This document shows, one piece after another, positions 47,172 through 55,052 of a DNA stretch of 64,000 nucleotides. Both the position numbers and the translations under genes were made by a program. Within the stretch, counting starts at the first letter, position 1. The number at the start of each line of letters is the position of its first letter. The stretch lies in NCBI RefSeq assembly GCF_001718835.1, contig NZ_CP013442.1, forward strand, positions 62,001 to 126,000, in the 5' to 3' direction. A model generated the notes under the pieces. That model searched no databases and was not told the DNA's origin. It saw only the letters and a program-made list of their open reading frames with translations. This stretch comes from Burkholderia cepacia. GTDB lineage: Bacteria > Pseudomonadota > Gammaproteobacteria > Burkholderiales > Burkholderiaceae.

Positions 47172-47675
47172 ATGAAGATTCGCAAAGCCGTTTCTGCAGT
47201 TGCTGCGCTTGCATTGTCATCCGCGCTCGCCGCGCCTGCTTTCGCAGTCACCGTTTCGCGGGCCGACGGCCAGCCGATGAACCCGAACGGCGAACCGTTC
47301 TCCGCATCGGGCATCACGGGCCTCAGCAAGGGCGGGATCAGCGCGAACTGCAACGCGACGTTCAACGGCACGATCACGTCGACCGGCATCGTGTCGATCA
47401 CGTCGACGCAGTTCACGGGCGGCGGCACGTGCGGGCTCATCTCGGGCAGCGCGTCGAGCACGTCGCCGTGGACGGGGCAGGCCGACAGCACGACGCAACT
47501 GTCGATCAACAACGTTAAGGTGAACGTCACGCTGCTCGGCACCTGTGGGCCGAGCAAGGTCGTCACGACGTGGAGCGATCCGAACTCGTCGCTGACGTTC
47601 AACAACGCCACGCTGACGCCGGATTGCACGGTGGGCGGCACGGTCTCGACGTCGCCGAAGTTCCACGTGCAGTAA
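47172..47675 (+). CDS. Secreted PraB-like protein
   Basis: The protein has 167 residues, with a clear signal peptide (MKIRKAVSAV, then ALSSALAAPAFA). The mature part is Thr/Ser/Gly-rich with three Cys in the C-terminal two thirds (SANCNATFNG, GGGTCGLISG, LGTCGPSK) plus TPDCTVGG. It resembles the PraA/PraB 'alkane oxidation activator' family, small secreted beta proteins whose role is adhesion-like or surfactant-like in Pseudomonas. The similarity is by eye, so the family name is tentative. It stands alone after the terminator, and a broken second copy follows. Confidence 0.6.
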   Translation: MKIRKAVSAVAALALSSALAAPAFAVTVSRADGQPMNPNGEPFSASGITGLSKGGISANCNATFNGTITSTGIVSITSTQFTGGGTCGLISGSASSTSPWTGQADSTTQLSINNVKVNVTLLGTCGPSKVVTTWSDPNSSLTFNNATLTPDCTVGGTVSTSPKFHVQ

Positions 47676-47740
47676 GCGGTTGGAAGGGGCCGCGCGCCGC
47701 CGCGGCCCGCTCGCGCCGGTCGATCGTTGCGACGATCGGC

Positions 47741-47838
47741 GCGTCGCGCTCGCCGCGCCCGCATTCGCCGTCACCGTCACGCGCGCGGACGGCCGGCCGA
47801 TGAGTCCCAATGGCGAACCGTTCTCCGCATCGGGCATC
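47741..47838 (+). pseudogene. Truncated second copy of the PraB-like gene
   Basis: About 98 bp repeat the start of the mature region of the preceding gene: VALAAPAFAVTVTRADGRP and PNGEPFSASGI match with few changes. The copy has no start codon or signal peptide upstream, and it diverges abruptly after 47838. It is a leftover of a tandem duplication that was later cut at both ends. Confidence 0.7.
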
Positions 47839-47984
47839 GCGTCGAGCTCAGTCAGGAAGCGACCGATTTCATTGACGATTGTTTTGAGGGGGCGACCGCT
47901 CGGCCCTTCTGGCGGCCAGCGCAAGCCCGTTATTAGCGTGAACAGGCCCTAAGCCGCAGCGAAATCGAAGCGAAGCCGAAATGG

Positions 47985-48644
47985 TCAGGAAAATGACGCG
48001 ATCCAATGGAAAAGTCGCGGGCCGTACCAAGCGCTGCCGATCAACAGGACGGCGGTCAAGCCGATATTCCAGGCGAGAATCATCACCGTGGCATCGACCG
48101 GATGGAACAGCGACAGCGCCACCGCCGTCATTGCCGACACGGCGACGCTTCCGGCCATCGCTGCCGGCATGGGGGCGAGGCGTGCAACGTGGCGCAGCAT
48201 GATCAGCAACGTCGACGAAAGCGGCACGCCGGTGAGCACGAGCGTCGCGACGCAGCGGGCGGTTTCGCCCGGCGACAGGCCGTCCGGGCCAATCTGGACC
48301 CAGTTCGTCAGGCACCCATAGCCGATCGTGGAGATCCAGGCGAGCAAGGCCGGAAGCGGCAGCAGCAACCAGCGTAGCGAGCGGCCGGGTACGCTGGTGA
48401 TGAATGCGGCGACGACGGCGAGGACAGCCGTCACAATGGCCGCCACGATGGCTGTGACGTATGCGCTCTCATGCAACTTGAGCGGCAAGTCCGGCCGCAA
48501 GCCGTGAGCGGTCGCGATGCACACGAGCAGCAATACCGCAAACGTCAGCCATCCAGCCGCCCGCCAGAGCGGTCGGCGCAGCGGACGGACGGGCGCGCTG
48601 TCGGCCACCAACGATTCGATCAGTTCGGATGTCGAGCGCCTCAT
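47985..48644 (-). CDS. nrsF: NrsF (DUF1109) anti-sigma factor
   Basis: A 219-residue inner-membrane protein with six hydrophobic segments and no large soluble domain. This is the layout of NrsF, which in Caulobacter binds the ECF sigma factor SigF and releases it on metal stress. Conserved-looking cysteines are present in IGYGCLTNW and GETARCVATL; paired cysteines are needed for sensing in Caulobacter NrsF, and equivalence here is inference. Its start overlaps the sigma gene stop (ATGA), giving a coupled sigF-nrsF operon. Confidence 0.88.
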   Translation of the reverse strand: MRRSTSELIESLVADSAPVRPLRRPLWRAAGWLTFAVLLLVCIATAHGLRPDLPLKLHESAYVTAIVAAIVTAVLAVVAAFITSVPGRSLRWLLLPLPALLAWISTIGYGCLTNWVQIGPDGLSPGETARCVATLVLTGVPLSSTLLIMLRHVARLAPMPAAMAGSVAVSAMTAVALSLFHPVDATVMILAWNIGLTAVLLIGSAWYGPRLFHWIASFS

Positions 48645-49294
48645 CGATCGTTCTCCTGCTTTTCCAGCAACCTGCGCAACGCCTTGAGCCCGCGATGAAC
48701 GGCGACCTTCAATGCGCCAACGGTCATGCCGCTCGCCACTGCCGCCTCCTTCAACGACATCTCCTCGAGTTTCAGCAGCTGGATCGCGTCGCGCTGGCCG
48801 GGGGGCAACTGGGCAATCGCGTCGCGCAGCACCCGCGCATCTGCCGCGTCTTCCATAAGATTCGCTCCAGGTCCCGGCAAGGTTTCATGGTCGGGATCGA
48901 ACGGCAGCTCGCGCGATGCCGCGCGTCCCTGGCGGCGCAACGCGTCGACGATGCGGCGGCTCGCGATCGACACCAGCCAGGGCCCGAACGGCCGCTCGGG
49001 CGCGTACGTATGACGCACCTGGTGCACGGTTGCGAGAATGTCCTGAACCACGTCTTCGACGGCATCGGGATGCACGCCGTGGCGGGCGACCAGCCGCCTC
49101 AGGTACGGGGCGACGCTCTCGAGCAAGCGCCGGTAGGCGGCCCGGTCCCCGATCTGCGCGCACGCCATCAACATCGACCAGTCGGGCGAACCGTCCTCCC
49201 GAGTCGCTGCATGCCCGCCGGTGCCGCGCTCCGGTTCCGACGCCGGCCGGACCAGATGGATGCGGCTTTCCTGATGGCCTTTCTCGTCAGTCAT
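48641..49294 (-). CDS. sigF: ECF sigma factor of the SigF/NrsF group
   Basis: The protein has 217 residues from the ATG at 49294 (MTDEKGHQES). Region 2 is seen in DAVEDVVQDILATVHQVRHT and the following WLVSIASRRIVDALRRQ; region 4 is seen in LPPGQRDAIQLLKLEEMSLK and the following AAVASGMTVGALKVAVHRGL. There is no C-terminal extension. Followed by nrsF and divergent from a bufferin operon, it matches Caulobacter SigF, which answers copper and heavy-metal stress. A sequence fitting its known promoter consensus lies in front of the bufferin precursor gene. Confidence 0.9.
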   Translation of the reverse strand: MTDEKGHQESRIHLVRPASEPERGTGGHAATREDGSPDWSMLMACAQIGDRAAYRRLLESVAPYLRRLVARHGVHPDAVEDVVQDILATVHQVRHTYAPERPFGPWLVSIASRRIVDALRRQGRAASRELPFDPDHETLPGPGANLMEDAADARVLRDAIAQLPPGQRDAIQLLKLEEMSLKEAAVASGMTVGALKVAVHRGLKALRRLLEKQENDR

Positions 49295-49347
49295 ATCCGA
49301 TCGATCCCGCTGCAAGGCCCAGTGCAGAAAAAATTCCAGCGCACTGC

Positions 49348-49373
49348 GTAACCTTTGGTCGTAACGCAGCGAA
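49348..49373 (+). promoter_or_regulatory. SigF-type ECF promoter of the bufferin operon
   Basis: GTAACC at 49348-49353 is followed after exactly 16 bases by CGAA at 49370-49373. This equals the SigF consensus (GTAACC-N16-CGAA) reported for Caulobacter as I remember it. The -10 element lies about 50 bp before the bufA start codon. Confidence 0.75.
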
Positions 49374-49423
49374 TTTTCCGACATGGTCGCGCATCGGCGA
49401 TCTCCATCCCAGGAGAAGACACC

Positions 49424-49744
49424 ATGAACCAGTCCGCTTCAGCCATTTCCTCGCTGTCCGCCGCCGTCGGGCTGGCGCTTGCCATGCAAGCCCTCCCGGC
49501 ACCGGCACAAGGCATGAAGGATATGAGCAATATGCCGCAGGTCGTGAAGGACAACATGTCGAGGATGGCACAAAACCATCTCGAAAAATGCTACGGCGTG
49601 AACGCGGTGGCCAAGAACGATTGCGCCGAGGGGGCGCATTCGTGCGCCGGCCAGGCGACGCAGGCCCGTGATTCGAAGTCGTTCGTGTTGCTGCCGGCCG
49701 GCGACTGCGGCAAGATCGCGGGCGGCAAGCTCAAGGCCGGTTGA
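49424..49744 (+). CDS. bufA: Bufferin precursor peptide (DUF2282)
   Basis: A 106-residue small protein with a cleavable signal peptide (about residues 1-29, ending APAQG). The mature part carries four cysteines, C56, C67, C74 and C95, in the DUF2282 pattern EKCYGV, NDCAEGAHSCAGQA and PAGDCGKI. Bufferins are ribosomally made, periplasmic copper-binding peptides whose central cysteines are converted to thiooxazoles by an MNIO enzyme. AGGAGA precedes the ATG at 49424, which lies 51 bp after the SigF-type promoter. The enzyme gene follows after 13 bp. Confidence 0.9.
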   Translation: MNQSASAISSLSAAVGLALAMQALPAPAQGMKDMSNMPQVVKDNMSRMAQNHLEKCYGVNAVAKNDCAEGAHSCAGQATQARDSKSFVLLPAGDCGKIAGGKLKAG

Positions 49745-49757
49745 GGGCGCGCTCGCG

Positions 49758-50648
49758 ATGAACGTGTCCGCGCCGTTGCTCCGCGTGACGCCGCGCCCGG
49801 CTCCGGCGCGGGCAGGCGTCGGCCTGCGTTTTCGGCACCATCGGATCGTGCTCGACCAACGGCCGGCTGTCGCATGGTTCGAGGTGCACACGGAGAACTA
49901 CATGGAGGGCGGAGTGGCGCTGCAATACCTGGACGCCATCCGCCGCGACTACCCGCTGTCGCTGCATGGCGTGGGCCTGTCCCTCGGCAGCGCGGACGGG
50001 CTCGATGCGACGCATCTGGCACGCGTGCGGGCGGCGGTGCGGCGTTTCGAGCCCGCTCTGGTTTCCGAGCATCTGTCGTGGAGTGCCGTCGGCGGAACCT
50101 ATCTTGCGGACCTGCTGCCGTTGCCGATGACCGACGAAGCGCTCGCCGTGGTATGCCGGCATGTCGACCAGGTCCAGGCCGCGCTCGGACGGCGCATTCT
50201 GATCGAAAACCCGTCCACCTACCTGCGCTACGTCCAATCGACCATTCCCGAGTGGGAATTCCTGTCGGAAATGGTGCGACGCACCGGCTGCGGCCTGCTC
50301 TGCGACGTCAACAATATCTATGTCAGCGCCTGCAATCACGGCTGGGATCCCCAGACCTATCTCGCTGCGTTGCCGGCGGCGGCAATCGGTGAGATTCATC
50401 TGGCCGGCCACAGTGTCCGACAACTCGAGAACGGTCGAACGCTGCGCATCGATGATCACGGTTCGCGCGTCGCCGCGGAAGTCTGGTCGCTGTACCACGA
50501 CGCCCTGCGCCGCTTCGGCGCGGCGCCGACGCTGATCGAATGGGACACCGACGTCCCGCCGCTCGAAACCCTGCTGCAGGAAGCGGCGCGCGCCGACTCG
50601 ATGCTGGAGGCAATTCGACATGAATCCGCGCTCGCCGACGCTCGCTGA
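49758..50648 (+). CDS. bufB: Bufferin-modifying MNIO enzyme (DUF692)
   Basis: A 296-residue TIM-barrel protein of the multinuclear non-heme iron oxygenase family. Likely metal-binding residues lie in HTENYMEGG (about 44-52), SEHLSW (about 103-108), LLCDVNNIYVS (about 180-190), ACNHGWDP and EIHLAGH. These enzymes oxidatively rearrange cysteine side chains of a peptide partner using di- or tri-iron and O2. The partner here is the DUF2282 peptide just upstream. The stop lies inside the next gene (29-nt overlap). Confidence 0.92.
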   Translation: MNVSAPLLRVTPRPAPARAGVGLRFRHHRIVLDQRPAVAWFEVHTENYMEGGVALQYLDAIRRDYPLSLHGVGLSLGSADGLDATHLARVRAAVRRFEPALVSEHLSWSAVGGTYLADLLPLPMTDEALAVVCRHVDQVQAALGRRILIENPSTYLRYVQSTIPEWEFLSEMVRRTGCGLLCDVNNIYVSACNHGWDPQTYLAALPAAAIGEIHLAGHSVRQLENGRTLRIDDHGSRVAAEVWSLYHDALRRFGAAPTLIEWDTDVPPLETLLQEAARADSMLEAIRHESALADAR

Positions 50649-51438
50649 GCTGCAGCAGGCTGTTCGACTCAGCCTGCTCGGCGTCGCGGATGACGCAGCG
50701 GCCTGGATCGCGCCCGACGGGCTGTCGCCGCACGCGCGCCTCGCGATCTATCGCAACACGGCGACGAGCGTCCTCGTCAACGCGCTGCGCCTCGCGTTTC
50801 CGGCACTGGAACGTCTGGTCGGCGCGGAATGCTTCGAAGGGGCGGCCCGGCGCTTCATCGAGGCGTCGCCGCCGCAAAGTGCGTGGCTGGACGAATATGG
50901 CGCGGCGTTTCCGGCGTTTCTCGCGCAGCTTCCTGACATCGCGTCGATCCCTTACTTGATCGACGTCGCGCGCCTCGAATGGCAGGTCAATGCCGTGCTG
51001 CATGCTCCGGACGCGCCGGTACGCGACGTTGCCCGCCTTGCGTCGCTCGACGACCGCACGCTCGGTACGCTGCGGCTCTTGCCGCATCCCGCAGTGCGGC
51101 TCGTGCACAGCGATTTTCCGGTCGACAAGATCTGGCGCGCCGTCCTCGAGCAGGACACCCTGGCGATGCCGGCGATTCGTCTGGACGACGAACCGGTTCA
51201 TTTGCTCGTGCAGCGCGTGACCGAAGGCGTCGACGTGATCCGCCTGGGCCGCGGCGAGTACCGCATCGCGACCGCGCTCTTTGCCGGCGAACCGATGCGC
51301 GACGCGCTGTCTCATGCGACGCACGCGGACGGCTACGCACTCGTGGCCATGCTGCTCGCGCACGGATGCTGTGTCGAGGCCGTACCGGCGTCGGACAACT
51401 GGCCGTATCACGGAGGATCATCGTCATGCGTCACCTGA
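50620..51438 (+). CDS. bufC: DUF2063 partner protein of the MNIO enzyme
   Basis: The protein has 272 residues. The N-terminal part (about 10-110) is the DUF2063 helical domain, with ARLAIYRNTATSVLVNALRL and the following AFPALERLVGAECFEGAARRF; the C-terminal half is an alpha/beta domain. In bufferin clusters this protein recognises the precursor peptide and presents it to the MNIO enzyme. It overlaps bufB at its start and the DoxX gene at its end (13 nt), so all four genes are tightly coupled. Confidence 0.88.
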   Translation: MNPRSPTLAELQQAVRLSLLGVADDAAAWIAPDGLSPHARLAIYRNTATSVLVNALRLAFPALERLVGAECFEGAARRFIEASPPQSAWLDEYGAAFPAFLAQLPDIASIPYLIDVARLEWQVNAVLHAPDAPVRDVARLASLDDRTLGTLRLLPHPAVRLVHSDFPVDKIWRAVLEQDTLAMPAIRLDDEPVHLLVQRVTEGVDVIRLGRGEYRIATALFAGEPMRDALSHATHADGYALVAMLLAHGCCVEAVPASDNWPYHGGSSSCVT

Positions 51439-51911
51439 CCCGAGCGGATCTCCATGCGTCGTCCGTGCTCGCCCGCGTGTTGCGCGTCGTGCAGTGGCTC
51501 GAGCAGGTGCCGTATTGGCTACTCGCGATTCCACTCAGGGTTGCGGTCGCGACGATCTTCTGGAATTCGGCAATGGCCAAGCTTGCAAACTGGGACGCGG
51601 CGCTCGAGCTGTTTCGCGACGAATACCGGGTACCCGTGCTGCCCCCGGAGATTGCAGCCTATCTGACCGTGTCGATCGAGCTGGGCATGCCCGTCTTGCT
51701 CGTGCTGGGATTGGGCACGCGGCTGGCGGCATGCGTGCTGCTCGCCATGACGTCCGTGATCGAGATTTTCGTCTATCCGCAGGCTTGGCCGACGCACATC
51801 CAATGGGCCGCCATGCTGCTCGTGCTGCTGTGCCGTGGAGCCGGCGTGCTGTCGGTGGATCACTGGCTGCGCCGTCGGTGGGCGTGTCCGGACACGCACG
51901 AAGATGGGTGA
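51426..51911 (+). CDS. DoxX-family inner membrane protein
   Basis: A 161-residue protein with four hydrophobic segments and the DoxX pattern ATIFWNSAMAKLANWDAALE, then IELGMPVLLVLGLGTRLAAC. DoxX proteins are common as the last gene of bufferin operons, where they are thought to take part in the redox or quinone side of peptide maturation; the exact role is unknown. The start is inside the end of bufC. No clear terminator follows. Confidence 0.85.
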   Translation: MRHLTRADLHASSVLARVLRVVQWLEQVPYWLLAIPLRVAVATIFWNSAMAKLANWDAALELFRDEYRVPVLPPEIAAYLTVSIELGMPVLLVLGLGTRLAACVLLAMTSVIEIFVYPQAWPTHIQWAAMLLVLLCRGAGVLSVDHWLRRRWACPDTHEDG

Positions 51912-52027
51912 TCCGGCGTGGCATGAATTCGCAGGACCGCGCGCTGATTTTATGGGCCAACCGCTACGCCTTGTCGCAGCTGGATCACCTTGCCTCGGAA
52001 AAACGCACGGAAATCAAGGGGAGGCCA
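51912..52027 (+). other. Short gap with a possible gene start
   Basis: An ATG at 51923 opens a frame (MNSQDRALILWANRYALSQL and on) that reads like real coding sequence for about 33 codons, then runs into the reverse complement of the remnant gene next to it. It may be the 5' end of a gene cut by the same rearrangement. No function can be read. Confidence 0.3.
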
Positions 52028-52597
52028 TCATCCGGCCGCCAGCGCGTCGAGCGCCGCCGCCAGCGATTGATCGACGGACCGGCCCGACGTATCGATCCGG
52101 CGGTGGGCGCAAGCTCGGTACAGCGCTTCGCGCGCGTCGTGCAGCTCGTCGTCGGCCACCCGCACGCCGGCGAGCGTGATGTCGCCGATCGGCAGGTCCG
52201 CGACGCCGAGCGTCGCCTGCGGCGGGCTGCGCCGCACGCCGGGGCGCTCGGGATCGATCAGCACGAGTGAGGTGGCCGGCTTGCCGTCGACGTGGGACGA
52301 CGCGACGATCATCATCAGCCTGGCGTCGGGCGCGCGACTGATGTTGTACTTGTGGCCGTCGAGCCGATACCCGCGGCTGTCGCCGTCGCGCGCGAAGCGT
52401 GTCTCGAGCGCGCGCACCTCGGTGCCGGTGCCTTTCTCGGAGATCGCGGTGGCGCCGATCTCGCCCGCCATCAGCCGCGGCAGGTGACGCTCGCACTGCG
52501 CGTCGTAGCCGTAGGCGGCGATCGCGCGAATCAGCGTCGCCTGGTTCGCGAGCGCCATCGCGAAACCGACGGAGCCCCGCAGCGAGAAACTGTCAGT
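52028..52597 (-). pseudogene. Acyl-CoA dehydrogenase fragment fused to an unrelated tail
   Basis: Residues from GSVGFAMALANQATLIRAIA through GEIGATAISEKGTGTEVRAL, GHKYNISRAPDA and LGVADLPIGDITL match the middle of an acyl-CoA dehydrogenase. The N-terminal helical domain, the start codon and the C-terminal helical bundle are all missing. The frame then ends with RIDTSGRSVDQSLAAALDAL, which looks like the C-terminal end of a P-loop kinase. The simplest reading is a deletion that joined pieces of two genes. It ends 71 bp from the next gene. Confidence 0.65.
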
Positions 52598-52668
52598 TAT
52601 CGCACTGTGCGGGGCATGCGCCGCCGATCCGCAGCAGTCATTCAGTACTCCGGCCGTTTCGTCGCCGG

Positions 52669-54999
52669 TCAGGCCCGCTTCTTCGCGGCCAGCGCGGCGC
52701 GCTCGATCCAGCGGATGGCCGGCGCATCGTGCTCGCCCGGCGCGGGCTTGCCGATCAGGAAGCCCTGCACCTCGCGGCAGCCGGCATCCGTGATGCACGC
52801 CAGCTGCTCCTCCGTCTCGACGCCTTCCGCGACGGTCGTCACGCCGAGACGCTTGCCGAGATCGGCCACCGCGCGCACGACGGCCGCGCAGTCCGGTCGC
52901 GAGATCGCATCGCGCACGAAGCTGCCGTCGATCTTGATCTTGTCGAACGGAAACGCGCGCAGATGCGCGAGCGACGAGAAGCCCGTGCCGAAATCGTCGA
53001 GGGCGACGCGCACGCCCATCGATCGCAGCGCGCGCAGGTCCGCGATGGCCTTGCCCTCGTCATGCAGCAGCGCGGTTTCCGTCACCTCGATTTCCAGACG
53101 GTCGGGCGAGAGGCCCGCGCCGGCCAGTGCCGCCGCGAAGGCCGGCACGATCGTGCCGTGGCCGAGTTGCGCCGCCGACACGTTGACGGCGACGCGCGCG
53201 CCGTCCGGCCAGCGCGCCGCCTCCCGGCAAGCATGGTCGAGCACGAAGCGGCCGAGCCGGTCGATCAGGCCGCCGCGCTCGGCCACCGGAATGAAGCGGC
53301 CCGGCGAAATCCAGCCGGCGCGCGGGTGATGCCAGCGCAGCAGTGCCTCGCGCGTCGTCACCTGGCGGGTCCGGACATCGACGATCGGCTGGTAGAACAC
53401 ATACAGCCCCTGGTTTGCGTCCAGCGCGGCGCGCAGCTTCGATTCGAGCGCGATCCGCTCCTGCGCGCGCGTTTCCATGTCCGGCGAGAACATCCGGTAC
53501 GTACCCTTCCCGGCTTTCTTGGCCGCATAGAGCGCCATGTCCGCGCGTGACAGCAGCACGCCGGCGTCGTTGCCGTGATGCGGCGCCAGCACGCAGCCGA
53601 TCGACGCGCCGATGCGGAACTGCCGCTCGGGCGACGGCGCATAGGGTGCATAGGGCGCGACGAGCGTGTCGACGAGCCGCGCGGCCGCGCCCATCGCGCC
53701 GTCCGCGTCGGTGTCGCGCAGCAGCACCGCGAATTCGTCGCCGCCGATGCGCCCGAGCATCGTCCTCGCTTCCGGGCACTGCCCGCGAAGGCGTTCCGCG
53801 ACCTGGCGCAGCACCTCGTCGCCCGCCGAATGCCCGCACGCGTCGTTGATCAGCTTGAAGCCGTCGAGGTCGATGAAGAGCAGCCCGAGCATCTTGTCCG
53901 AGCGGCGCAGGCTCGTGTCGAATTCGGCGAGGAAGGTCGCGCGGTTCGGCAGGCCCGTGAGCGAATCGTGATGCGCGAGCTGGTGGATGCGCGCTTCCGC
54001 CTCGGCCTGCTGCGTGACGATCGCCCACGACAGCATCGGGCCGATGTAGCGCCCCTCGGCATCGCGCACCGCCGCGACCTGGAAGTCGAGCACTTCCGGC
54101 CCGAGCCGCACGCGGCCGCGATGCGGCAGGTTCGCCGGATCGGCGAGCAGGCGGCGCTGGTGCTGCGGGTGCGGATGGAAGAAGTCGATCGACGCACCGA
54201 GCGCATCGTCCGCGCGGATCGGCAGCAAATGCTCGATCGAGCGCAGCAGGTTTCGCGACGCCGCGTTCAGGTAGTTGATGCGGAACGTTTCCGGGTCGGC
54301 CGTCATCACGGCCACCGGCATGTCGTCGATCATCCGCATCAGCCGCGTCTGCGCCTGCTCGCGCATCCGCGATTCAGCCTGGGCGTCGACGGTGCGCACG
54401 AAGCCCCGGTAGTTGACGGAGATGACGGCGATCAGCGCCGTCGACACGAAAGCCATGTTGACCGCGGTGGCGACGAGCGTCGGCTGGCCCGTCGAAAGGA
54501 AGAACGCGATGAACGCGGCGTTGACGATCACGGCCACGATCAGCGCGGCCGTGCGCAGGTACATCAGGCTGAAGATGCAGCCGATCACCGTGATCGCCAT
54601 GTAGAACGCGACCTGGGCCTTTTGCCACGCATCGCCGTAGGGGAACAGCAGCAGCGCCCAGAGGGTGAACGTCGCCGCGATCGGGATCACCAGCCAGTTC
54701 GTCGTCGTGAGCGCACGCAACACGGTGTCAGGCGTCGGCTCCGCGAGCCGGGCGCGGCGCCAGTGCAGCAGCCGCGCGAGCGACACGAGCGTCATCGCGG
54801 CCGGCATCGCGACCGACAGCCACCACGGCGTGCTGCGCAGATGCGTGACGGCAAGGCTCCAGGTGCTCGATATGAGGATCAGGTACATCACCGGGAGCTG
54901 GCCGGCGAATACCCGGTATTGCGCCGCGAGCAGGTCCGGGTTCCGGGCCGGCGCCGCGATGCTTGCCAGTCTTGCGATCCGTGCGTAGTGGGTTTTCAT
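52669..54999 (-). CDS. Membrane GGDEF-EAL cyclic-di-GMP enzyme
   Basis: The protein has 776 residues. About six hydrophobic segments occupy residues 30-210, then a PAS-like region (about 225-340), a GGDEF domain with intact IGGDEF (HDSLTGLPNRATF near its start) and an EAL domain with intact REALLRWHH, DDFGTGFSSL and a C-terminal VQGFLIGKP. Both motifs are complete, so synthesis and breakdown of c-di-GMP are both possible. It lies 53 bp downstream of a second such gene on the same strand; the two may be cotranscribed. The signal sensed is unknown. Confidence 0.9.
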   Translation of the reverse strand: MKTHYARIARLASIAAPARNPDLLAAQYRVFAGQLPVMYLILISSTWSLAVTHLRSTPWWLSVAMPAAMTLVSLARLLHWRRARLAEPTPDTVLRALTTTNWLVIPIAATFTLWALLLFPYGDAWQKAQVAFYMAITVIGCIFSLMYLRTAALIVAVIVNAAFIAFFLSTGQPTLVATAVNMAFVSTALIAVISVNYRGFVRTVDAQAESRMREQAQTRLMRMIDDMPVAVMTADPETFRINYLNAASRNLLRSIEHLLPIRADDALGASIDFFHPHPQHQRRLLADPANLPHRGRVRLGPEVLDFQVAAVRDAEGRYIGPMLSWAIVTQQAEAEARIHQLAHHDSLTGLPNRATFLAEFDTSLRRSDKMLGLLFIDLDGFKLINDACGHSAGDEVLRQVAERLRGQCPEARTMLGRIGGDEFAVLLRDTDADGAMGAAARLVDTLVAPYAPYAPSPERQFRIGASIGCVLAPHHGNDAGVLLSRADMALYAAKKAGKGTYRMFSPDMETRAQERIALESKLRAALDANQGLYVFYQPIVDVRTRQVTTREALLRWHHPRAGWISPGRFIPVAERGGLIDRLGRFVLDHACREAARWPDGARVAVNVSAAQLGHGTIVPAFAAALAGAGLSPDRLEIEVTETALLHDEGKAIADLRALRSMGVRVALDDFGTGFSSLAHLRAFPFDKIKIDGSFVRDAISRPDCAAVVRAVADLGKRLGVTTVAEGVETEEQLACITDAGCREVQGFLIGKPAPGEHDAPAIRWIERAALAAKKRA

Positions 55000-55052
55000 G
55001 TGAGCCTGCCTGCTGCAACCCGCGTTCGGGTTGCCGTATCCGGCGTCGTCGG

